Assembly (NCBI GenBank): GCA_934095865.1
Contig: CAKOKU010000014.1
Coordinates: forward strand, 1-28,568
From: an uncultured Bacilli bacterium
GTDB lineage: Bacteria; Bacillota_I; Bacilli_A; RF39; UBA660
Length of the DNA stretch: 28,568 nucleotides
Direction of reading: 5' to 3'
Shown here: positions 22,260-28,568 of the stretch, piece by piece
How positions within the stretch are numbered: position 1 is the stretch's first letter
Layout of the letters: each line of letters opens with the position of its first letter
Position numbers and translations under genes: made by a program
Notes under the pieces: generated by a model
Databases searched by the model: none
What the model was told of the DNA's origin: nothing
The model's input: only the letters and a program-made list of their open reading frames with translations

Positions 22260-22829
22260 ATGAAAAAAATAGCTTTAGATTTAGATGGTGTTGTCTTTGA
22301 TTCTGAAAATTTATATAGAGTTTACACAGAAATTTATGACACTGATATTCATAAAAAGAATACAATTATAGACAATGCAGAAAGAACATTCCAAAAAAGA
22401 TATAACTGGCCCCAACCAGAACTGGATCAATTTTATAAAGACAACTCAGAAATAATTCAAAAAACTGCTAATATCATGCCTGGTGCCGACATTGTTATCA
22501 AAAAACTAAAACAGAACTTTGACTTAATTGTTGTAACATCAAGAAATGATGCAGAAACGGCTATTGCAAAAGAAAAATTTAAGGAACTAGGAATAGATAA
22601 TATTAAAGTATTTAATAATGAACAACATAAAATTGATAGATTGCTTGCCGAAAATGCTGACTATATAATAGATGATGACCCTAATATTTGCATGAATGCC
22701 GCAAAGAACAATATCTGTGCTTTATATTTTAAAAATAATGCATCTAACAAAATTGAAAAAGAAAATGTTATTAACGTCAATAACTGGGGCGAAATATACA
22801 AATATCTAATGTTAAGTAATAATAATTAA
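22260..22829 (+). CDS. HAD phosphatase, 5'(3')-deoxyribonucleotidase-like
   Basis: A 189-aa HAD protein. Motif I IALDLDGVVFDSE with Asp7 (nucleophile) and Asp9; a helical cap (about 15-65); motif II VVTSRND (Thr93/Ser94); Lys near 124 (EQHKIDRLL) as motif III; motif IV YIIDDDPNICMNA (138-140). The DLDGVVFD opening, the cap position and the IDDDP ending fit the NT5C-type deoxyribonucleotidase or YqfW-like family, which removes phosphate from dNMPs. AAGGATGGTGA precedes the ATG. It lies just before the tandem ThyX-like gene, which would fit a shared role in deoxynucleotide metabolism, though each gene has its own promoter. Confidence 0.75.
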   Translation: MKKIALDLDGVVFDSENLYRVYTEIYDTDIHKKNTIIDNAERTFQKRYNWPQPELDQFYKDNSEIIQKTANIMPGADIVIKKLKQNFDLIVVTSRNDAETAIAKEKFKELGIDNIKVFNNEQHKIDRLLAENADYIIDDDPNICMNAAKNNICALYFKNNASNKIEKENVINVNNWGEIYKYLMLSNNN

Positions 22830-22896
22830 ATATTTTTTAGGAACTGCAAAACTCTTTTATTTTGATAAGAAAAATGCTTCACTTTTAAACCAACTC

Positions 22897-22925
22897 TTGA
22901 TACAAACTTCAGGAATTGCTATAAT
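22897..22925 (+). promoter_or_regulatory. Promoter of the ThyX-like gene
   Basis: TTGATA (22897-22902), 17-base spacer, TATAAT (22920-22925); start codon 37 bases downstream behind GGAGG. Confidence 0.85.
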
Positions 22926-22961
22926 ACCATATAGAATAAAAAGGTAGCAAATGGAGGAAAA

Positions 22962-24164
22962 ATGGAAAAATTTAACACAAAAATTGGTCTGTTGCCTAAC
23001 CAATTTCGAAAAGAAAATGGCACATTTGATAAAGAAGGAGCATTAATTTTATCCGGAAAAATTGGCGGCGTTTGTTATGATAAGGAAGGTTTTGATCACA
23101 TCAACGAAGAACCATTAAATAAAACACAGCGACGCATCGAAAGAACTTTAAATAATGGGCATCACAGTGTTTATGGTCATATCAGCGTTTCACTAAACAT
23201 TTCTAATATTCCCAAAATCTTAGCAATGGTATTAAACAATGAAAAAGAATACAATACTAGTGAAAAATCAGCCAGATACACCCCTGTAACAACCAGTGTT
23301 AATTCAATAATAAGTACAAAAGAAATTGAATTATATAATAAATGGCTAGAAATATTTAAAATTAAAATTCAACTTCACTACCCTAATAGCTTTAGCGAAA
23401 CCAAAATTAGAAGTCTAGCCCAAGAAAATGCCCGCTATTTAATAACGGTCTTTATGCCAACCCAAATGGTCTACACAACATCACTTCGTCAATTAAATTA
23501 TATAGCATCTTGGATGATGGAATATATAAATAAAGCTGATAAAACGAACGTTTTCGAACGTAAATTAGCTCAAGCGATGCAAGAATTTATTACAGAACTT
23601 GATAGCCTAAATCTTCTTGAGGAAAGATTACTAACTAATGATAAAAATCGTAAATTATCTTTATTTGGAAATAATTTAAGTGACACTAAAGATGTCTTTA
23701 GCTATCCTTATTATACAACTTACGATGGCTCTTTTGCCCAATTAGCCCAAGCTCAAAGACATAGAACTATTGATTATCAAATGGAAATGATTCCTCAAAA
23801 TGGTTTCTTTATCCCCCCTATCCTTCTTGATGATAAAGTTTTAGTTGATGAATGGCTTAATGATATGAATTCTGTTGCTAATATTACCCCAAATGGCCAA
23901 TTAGTAACCATTGCTGAAACTGGTACTTATGACAATTTTATTTTGAAGTGTAAAGAAAGATTATGTACAGCAGTTCAATTAGAAATAGCAAATCAAACCA
24001 AAAACACTTTATTAAGATACAAAAAAGCTCTTGAAGATTCTTGTAGTCCTCTTGCTCAAGATATAGAAAAATATAGTCACGGTGCAAGGTGTACATTCCC
24101 TGACTATGCTTGCCACGAACAATGCCACTTCTCAGAAGGAATAAAATTAGAAAGAATTATATAA
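22962..24164 (+). CDS. Tandem ThyX-like protein (FAD-dependent thymidylate synthase superfamily)
   Basis: A 400-aa protein, about twice the size of a normal ThyX. N-half: GHHSVYGHISVSLNISNIP (66-84) matches the ThyX GHxSxxEH helix; SEKSARY (100-106) matches the SxRY end of the signature; ARYLITVF then TTSLRQLNYIASW (157-184) matches the following helix. The RHR of the signature is replaced there (NEK). C-half: FAQLAQAQRHRTIDYQME (258-275) carries RHR (266-268) but lacks the Ser seven residues later; NFILKCKERLCTAVQLEIAN (325-344) matches the ThyX RxxxxAQxEI helix. So each half keeps only part of RHRX7S. The tail adds C361, C377, C384 and C388, a possible metal site. It may methylate dUMP with FAD as a pseudo-dimer, or do a different flavin reaction. 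GGAGG precedes the ATG. Confidence 0.75.
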   Translation: MEKFNTKIGLLPNQFRKENGTFDKEGALILSGKIGGVCYDKEGFDHINEEPLNKTQRRIERTLNNGHHSVYGHISVSLNISNIPKILAMVLNNEKEYNTSEKSARYTPVTTSVNSIISTKEIELYNKWLEIFKIKIQLHYPNSFSETKIRSLAQENARYLITVFMPTQMVYTTSLRQLNYIASWMMEYINKADKTNVFERKLAQAMQEFITELDSLNLLEERLLTNDKNRKLSLFGNNLSDTKDVFSYPYYTTYDGSFAQLAQAQRHRTIDYQMEMIPQNGFFIPPILLDDKVLVDEWLNDMNSVANITPNGQLVTIAETGTYDNFILKCKERLCTAVQLEIANQTKNTLLRYKKALEDSCSPLAQDIEKYSHGARCTFPDYACHEQCHFSEGIKLERII

Positions 24165-24177
24165 TTAAAAAAATAAT

Positions 24178-24207
24178 ACTAATAGGGCTTTAATCTTATT
24201 AGTTTTT
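24178..24207 (+). terminator. Terminator of the ThyX-like gene
   Basis: ACTAATA (24178-24184) with TATTAGT (24197-24203), loop of 12, then TTTTATTT. Confidence 0.7.
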
Positions 24208-24225
24208 ATTTACCAAAACTTTCTA

Positions 24226-24254
24226 TTGCCACCACAAAAATTTCCAATTATAAT
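24226..24254 (+). promoter_or_regulatory. Promoter of the 1195-aa protein gene
   Basis: TTGCCA (24226-24231), 17-base spacer, TATAAT (24249-24254), with the start codon 26 bases downstream. Confidence 0.75.
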
Positions 24255-24280
24255 ATATCTTCATTAGAAAGAAGCAACTT

Positions 24281-27200
24281 ATGGCAAAAGACCTAAATTC
24301 ATTATTACAATCAGAAAGTCTAACTCCTCAAGAGATTAAATTTATTAAACTTTTTAACAAAACAAACATTATCACATTTGACAACGAAACTAACTTTTTT
24401 TCTCATAAAAGCGAGAGCTACTCGACGCCTTTGGAAATGTTTAATATTTTCGTCACTTTTTTTAGTAGTCCAAATATCATCATTCCAGAAAGTCTATTAG
24501 CCCTATGTAATAATGGTGAACTATCCTATACTGAATTTAAAGAATTAATGGCTCTTTGTTTAAATTTTATGCGCCAAAAGGGTCTTTTTAATAACACTAT
24601 TAATTATGACTGGTTGGATGATAATTTCAAAAAACAATTCCCCGAAATATTTATTGATACAAACGCTCCACTTGGTCTTAAAAGAGCCTTTTATAGTTAT
24701 AAAATAAGTCCTAGTCTTCTTCATAACCACCCTGAATACATACCATTCTTGCAAAATAAAAAAGCAACATCAATTCTTGATATTAAAACAACTATCCAAC
24801 AAACATCAAAAAATCAAGAACATATTAGAACTATCAGCCTAGAAGAGGAATATAGTCAAAAATATGGAACCTTGGAATTTTTAAAGTTATGTGCAAAATA
24901 CGGAAACAGTATAACTAATCTTGTTATTACAGTCGATGATAGTTTTCATTTTAATCAAGAACAAATAGAAGAAAAACTAGAAAAAAGCATTTATCAAAAA
25001 TTGCTGCAAACCCCTTTTCCATATTCATACTTAGAAACAAACGTTCATTTTAAGACGGCTTATCCTGACATATTTATATCTTTACAAAATATCCAAACCA
25101 TACAAGAGCAGGAAAAACAAAGAATAGAAAAAGATTTTTATGATGGTACTTTAAAATATGAAGACATAAGAAGATATCCTGAACTAATTGGCATTTTAAA
25201 ATCCAAAAATCTTCTTTTAGCTTTTCGAGCAGTAAAAAATTTAGATTTGTTAAAAATATTAGGAAATGCTCTCTTTTTAGAACTGTGTTTAAAATATGGT
25301 CAATTTTTAAGTTATGCAGCTAATGGATTACAAGGTCTTACCATTATAGATGGTAGTATCTACGACACGACAAGAAAGATGCCACTAACTTTTTCTAAAT
25401 TATGTCAACAAATTGAAAACATTATTGCTGCTGATTGTATGAATGGAATTATTAACTATTCTATGGGTGATGCGCCTGAATTTCTAACAAAAAACTATCC
25501 GGAACTTTTTCTCGATGACAAAGCTCCAACCGAGTTAAAAGCCTATTTTTATAATAACGACAATAAACATCCACTGGATTTTATCATACTTAATAAACAC
25601 CGAGATTGGATTTCATTTATTCAAGGAAAAAATATTGCTACGGCCTTATTAAAAAATCCAAACACTAGAGAAAATATGCAATCTTTCTTGAGACTTTTTG
25701 GCTTAGAAGAAGCAATTACACTCGGTCTTGCCAAAAGTATAACCGTTACAGAAATGATAAATCAAGGAAAAGTAACTACAATGAAAGCTTGGTATAGTTT
25801 AACCAATAAAACTTTTTTACCAGATTCTACGGTCATGTTAGCTTTTCCAATAAACGAGGCCAATAAATTTATTAAAAGCAAAAATAAATGGCGCAAAATT
25901 GTCAGGCTTATTCCTTCTACTGCCCCTAAAGAATGTCTAGCCGCTTTTTTAAAGTTAGCATATACCTTTGGCGTATTTGATGATAACGAACAAGGATTCA
26001 AAAGATTAATCAACTTAATGACCTATATTCCTCAAATTATAGAAAAAACATTTCAAGAAAATTTAGAAAAAATTAATTCAGTAATTAACCATTATACTAA
26101 AGGTATAAAAATACCTAAAGATGGTCAGAATCAGGAGCAATCATTTGATGTAATATTAAAGCACATTCAAAAAATAGAAGATGACAACAAAATTGCAAAA
26201 GAATTAGTAATTAACTTTTTAACCGCCTGCTACTCTGAAAAAATAGACATTGATTATAGTCAAGATATTTTTAGCCAAGTATATCACACTAATTCCAACG
26301 GAGATTTTACTTTAACGTTTGATCAGCAACAACATCAACATCTTGTAACAGCCATCCGAAGACTCTTAGAAACTGACAATGCTTTTCCTATTCTAACACC
26401 ATTTAAAGCCCATCAAATATTTGGGAATTTAAGTTTAAGCTATGATTACGATTTTCAGAAATTTCTCTCTACACAAATGAAAGCACTTTTAGCAGATAAC
26501 AACAAAGCCCAATTTATAGATAATATAAAGCGTCAATTTACAGATATCAAAACAGTCAACAACAATCGTGCATTAACCTTAGACCTTGCCATAGCCTATA
26601 TAAAAATAAATAGATATATTAACGTCGAACCGGGTAATGAGTTACTTGCCAATGCCGTAACCGTCGCTGGTTATGACCAAAAATCATTTGAAATTCTACA
26701 AAGAATATATAATTTTGGTAAGCAAAGAATTTTTAGTAGCATTCCAAGAATTACTGGAACGTATGGTGATTTTACCTATGAAGTAACTAGATTGGACAAT
26801 CCGCTACCACTAGTTATTGGCATTCTAACTAATTGTTGTCAAAAATTAAATGATAAGGCGGAAATTTGTATGGAACACAGCATGACAGATAAAAATGGCA
26901 GATTATTCGTCATAAGAGATAATAAAAATAATATTGTTGCTCAAAGTTGGCTATGGCGTAATCAAGATGTACTATGCTTTGACAATATTGAAATTCCAGA
27001 TAAAGCCTTTAAAAGAGCAGATCAAAACGAAAACGCCTTATCTCCAGAAGAACTTTGTCAATTAATTTACAATATTTATAGACAGGCAGCCAGTCAGTTT
27101 ATAGAAACTGATAATCATAGCTTATTACAACTTCTAAATAAAGAATATATAACACCAGAACAATATGAAAATTTAAGATTATCCAAGATAACCGTTGGTA

Positions 27201-27868
27201 TTGGTCATAATGATATTGCCAAAGCAATTACAAAATCAACAATTATGGGTAATGGGGTTCCTACCAAACCACTTGATTACACACCACCAGTCAATCTAAC
27301 AGTAGGTGGTTTATATTTATGCGATTCAGAAACACAATACATAATTTTAAATACAAATACAAACCGTAACAAACAACCTGTAATAACTCCAGCTATTTAT
27401 TTTGATGCTCCTTTATTATATACAGATAAATTATTTACCAAGGTTCACTTATATGCCCTAGCAAGATTAGAAGAAGTAACTAAAAATAAGCCATGTAGTT
27501 TCAGCAAAGATATCAAAGAAACACATATTGTTACTGGTATTGCCCATTTTTATAATTTAGATCCTGACAACACTAGAATTATTTTGCACGGTAATTTTGC
27601 AATTATCTTCTGTACAAGTGCTGATGTTATTCAAATAGCTGATTTGTTTTTCGTTCAACACTACTTCAATAACCAAGAAAACCCAATTGAAGAAACTTTA
27701 ATAATTCAACTAAGTCTAGCCTTACAATACATAGCTAAAGATAAAGAAATATATGCTCCGAATTTACTGCCTAATCAACAAGATATATTAAATAGAGCTC
27801 TAAAAGCCAATCCATTTTTAGAATATAACACATTAAATTCAAAACTTAGCATAGATTTTCTCCAATAA
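24281..27868 (+). CDS. Large repeat protein of unknown function with conserved C-terminal domain
   Basis: A 1195-aa soluble protein without signal peptide or membrane segment. Residues 110-490 hold three diverged repeats of about 150 residues: each opens with FPEIFIDTNAPLGLKRAFY (120-138), YPDIFI (261-266) or YPELFLDDKAPTELKAYFY (406-424), then a P/D-xxIxFLQxK-like line, then (E/S)FLKLCAKYG-like helices. Residues 500-820 are helical. Residues 821-910 form a compact domain: ITGTYGDFTYEVTRLDNPLP, LTNCCQKL (Cys852, Cys853), CMEHSM (His866), GRLFVIRD, AQSWLWRNQDVLCFDNIEIP. Its outline (Cys pair, small-His, then FVIR and QSWxWR strands) loosely resembles PcfJ-like domains. I recall similar large proteins in uncultured gut Bacillota, but no function. 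The ribosome site is modest (AAAGAAG). It has its own promoter and terminator. Confidence 0.8.
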   Translation: MAKDLNSLLQSESLTPQEIKFIKLFNKTNIITFDNETNFFSHKSESYSTPLEMFNIFVTFFSSPNIIIPESLLALCNNGELSYTEFKELMALCLNFMRQKGLFNNTINYDWLDDNFKKQFPEIFIDTNAPLGLKRAFYSYKISPSLLHNHPEYIPFLQNKKATSILDIKTTIQQTSKNQEHIRTISLEEEYSQKYGTLEFLKLCAKYGNSITNLVITVDDSFHFNQEQIEEKLEKSIYQKLLQTPFPYSYLETNVHFKTAYPDIFISLQNIQTIQEQEKQRIEKDFYDGTLKYEDIRRYPELIGILKSKNLLLAFRAVKNLDLLKILGNALFLELCLKYGQFLSYAANGLQGLTIIDGSIYDTTRKMPLTFSKLCQQIENIIAADCMNGIINYSMGDAPEFLTKNYPELFLDDKAPTELKAYFYNNDNKHPLDFIILNKHRDWISFIQGKNIATALLKNPNTRENMQSFLRLFGLEEAITLGLAKSITVTEMINQGKVTTMKAWYSLTNKTFLPDSTVMLAFPINEANKFIKSKNKWRKIVRLIPSTAPKECLAAFLKLAYTFGVFDDNEQGFKRLINLMTYIPQIIEKTFQENLEKINSVINHYTKGIKIPKDGQNQEQSFDVILKHIQKIEDDNKIAKELVINFLTACYSEKIDIDYSQDIFSQVYHTNSNGDFTLTFDQQQHQHLVTAIRRLLETDNAFPILTPFKAHQIFGNLSLSYDYDFQKFLSTQMKALLADNNKAQFIDNIKRQFTDIKTVNNNRALTLDLAIAYIKINRYINVEPGNELLANAVTVAGYDQKSFEILQRIYNFGKQRIFSSIPRITGTYGDFTYEVTRLDNPLPLVIGILTNCCQKLNDKAEICMEHSMTDKNGRLFVIRDNKNNIVAQSWLWRNQDVLCFDNIEIPDKAFKRADQNENALSPEELCQLIYNIYRQAASQFIETDNHSLLQLLNKEYITPEQYENLRLSKITVGIGHNDIAKAITKSTIMGNGVPTKPLDYTPPVNLTVGGLYLCDSETQYIILNTNTNRNKQPVITPAIYFDAPLLYTDKLFTKVHLYALARLEEVTKNKPCSFSKDIKETHIVTGIAHFYNLDPDNTRIILHGNFAIIFCTSADVIQIADLFFVQHYFNNQENPIEETLIIQLSLALQYIAKDKEIYAPNLLPNQQDILNRALKANPFLEYNTLNSKLSIDFLQ

Positions 27869-27873
27869 ATAGA

Positions 27874-27907
27874 AAAAAGCTGTTAACTATTACGTTTGCA
27901 GCTTTTT
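27874..27907 (+). terminator. Terminator of the 1195-aa protein gene
   Basis: AAAAAGCTG (27874-27882) with CAGCTTTTT (27899-27907), loop of 16, continuing into U. It starts 5 bases after the stop codon. Confidence 0.9.
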
Positions 27908-27980
27908 TTAATTTAATTTTATAAGCAATACTTAAGATTAAAAATTAATAATTTCAAAATGTAATTAACTTTAGGCACTT

Positions 27981-28002
27981 AAAAACCCCATAAAATGGGG
28001 TT
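27981..28002 (-). terminator. Terminator of the minus-strand tRNA operon
   Basis: Minus-strand AACCCCAT (28002-27995) with ATGGGGTT (27991-27984), loop of 3, then three further U; 13 bases after the tRNA-Phe 3' end. Confidence 0.9.
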
Positions 28003-28014
28003 ATAATCGCTTTC

Positions 28015-28090
<76 letters not shown>

Positions 28091-28093
28091 AGA

Positions 28094-28170
28094 TGGCGGT
28101 TCGTACGGGATTTGAACCCGTGATCTTCTGCGTGACAGGCAGACGTCATAGGCCTCTAGACTAACGAACC
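28094..28170 (-). tRNA. tRNA-Asp(GUC)
   Basis: 77 nt with encoded CCA; acceptor GGTTCGT/ACGAACC; anticodon arm TCTGC CTGTCAC GCAGA; discriminator G as expected for Asp. Confidence 0.97.
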
Positions 28171-28172
28171 AA

Positions 28173-28249
28173 TGGTTGCGGAGAATGGATTTGAACCAAT
28201 GACCTCAAGGTTATGAGCCTCGCGAGCTACCGGGCTGCTCTACTCCGCG
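28173..28249 (-). tRNA. Initiator tRNA-fMet(CAU)
   Basis: 77 nt with encoded CCA. The C1/A72 mismatch (CGCGGAG with CTCCGCA) and the D arm GAGC/GCTC with CCCGGTA mark it as initiator. Anticodon arm CGAGG CTCATAA CCTTG: the pairs 30-40 and 31-39 are G-C, but 29-41 is A-U, where nearly all bacteria have G-C. The T stem also has a U-U at 50-64. Confidence 0.95.
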
Positions 28250-28265
28250 ATAAATAAATAAGAAA

Positions 28266-28357
28266 TGGCGGAGGAATAGGGATTCGAACCCTAGCGCCGC
28301 TTACACGACCTGCTGGTTTTCAAGACCAGTCCCTTCAACCAACTTGGGTATTCCTCC
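28266..28357 (-). tRNA. tRNA-Ser(UGA)
   Basis: 92 nt with long variable arm and encoded CCA; acceptor GGAGGAA/TTCCTCC; anticodon arm CTGGT CTTGAAA ACCAG. Confidence 0.97.
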
Positions 28358-28361
28358 ATAA

Positions 28362-28380
28362 ATCTCACCCTAGGTGAGAT
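28362..28380. repeat. Hairpin between tRNA-Lys and tRNA-Ser
   Basis: ATCTCACC (28362-28369) with GGTGAGAT (28373-28380), loop of 3. Within the tRNA operon it may be a processing or pausing hairpin; it lacks a long U run. Confidence 0.5.
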
Positions 28381-28395
28381 CACAACTTCATAAAA

Positions 28396-28471
28396 TGGTG
28401 TCTCGTTGGAGATTCGAACTCCAGACCCTTTGATTAAAAGTCAAATGCTCTACCGACTGAGCTAACGAGAC
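28396..28471 (-). tRNA. tRNA-Lys(UUU)
   Basis: 76 nt with encoded CCA; acceptor GTCTCGT/ACGAGAC; anticodon loop CTTTTAA. It complements the CUU isoacceptor at 21881. Confidence 0.97.
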
Positions 28472-28492
28472 GTAAATAATAATTAAACAAAA

Positions 28493-28568
28493 TGGCTGCC
28501 TCGGATGGACTCGAACCATCGGAATGTCAGAGTCAAAGTCTGATGCCTTACCACTTGGCTACGAGGCA
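28493..28568 (-). tRNA. tRNA-Gln(UUG)
   Basis: 76 nt with encoded CCA, 5' end flush with the window edge; acceptor TGCCTCG/CGAGGCA; anticodon loop CTTTGAC. The tRNA operon probably continues past the edge. Confidence 0.95.

Noticed and set aside
24281..27868. Calling the 1195-aa protein a PcfJ-family or acetyltransferase protein
   Set aside because: Only a loose pattern in residues 845-900 is shared; without a profile search the name would be invented.

Overview
The window is a very A+T-rich bacterial chromosome segment read with the standard bacterial code: UGA acts as a stop (small genes ending at 663 and 8020, and the LiaF-like gene ending at 15246) and tryptophan is UGG. FtsK/SpoIIIE with a gamma domain, Der, MiaB, LiaF/DUF4097 proteins, prepilin-like proteins, strong AGGAGG-type ribosome sites and U-tailed terminators point to a low-GC Bacillota or Mycoplasmatota-like organism, probably an uncultured host-associated member of the Bacilli. 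An initiator tRNA with an A-U instead of the first of the three G-C pairs also fits a Mollicutes-like lineage. This placement is inference.

Region 1 (1 to about 8277) is the right-hand part of an integrated mobile element that runs off the left edge. It carries an ArpU-like late regulator behind a consensus promoter and a leader hairpin; an unknown 172-aa protein; a small membrane protein; a divergent double-HTH repressor; a probable two-hairpin small RNA; a three-gene module (HTH-membrane-sensor protein, membrane protein with Asp-box repeats, single-pass protein with a pilin-like exterior); a replication-initiator-like protein; a 70-aa protein; a large serine recombinase; and a 35-aa leader peptide. 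The recombinase end sits inside dacA (D-Ala-D-Ala carboxypeptidase), which keeps its SxxK and SxN motifs but loses KTG.

Region 2 (8285 to 21700) is mostly core chromosome. It has the 5' part of dacA; a plus-strand pair of unknown membrane-anchored proteins (one with a long Lys/Asn-rich cytoplasmic tail, one tail-anchored); ftsK; two tiny membrane proteins, one YjcZ-like; an operon der, liaF-like, DUF4097; two prepilin-like genes; miaB; a putative metal exporter of the ArsP_2 type; and a small HAD phosphatase.

Region 3 (21881 to 28568) lies between two tRNA clusters: Lys(CUU) and Thr(CGU) on the plus strand, and Gln, Lys(UUU), Ser, fMet, Asp, Phe on the minus strand. Between them are three plus-strand genes with their own promoters: a deoxynucleotidase-like HAD protein, a tandem ThyX-like protein whose signature residues are split between two halves, and a 1195-aa repeat protein of unknown function. 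The first two suggest a deoxynucleotide theme.

The best candidates for something undescribed are the membrane HTH/Asp-box module in the element, the split tandem ThyX with its 1195-aa neighbour, the interruption of dacA exactly before its KTG motif (possibly reversible), and the two compact hairpin RNAs.
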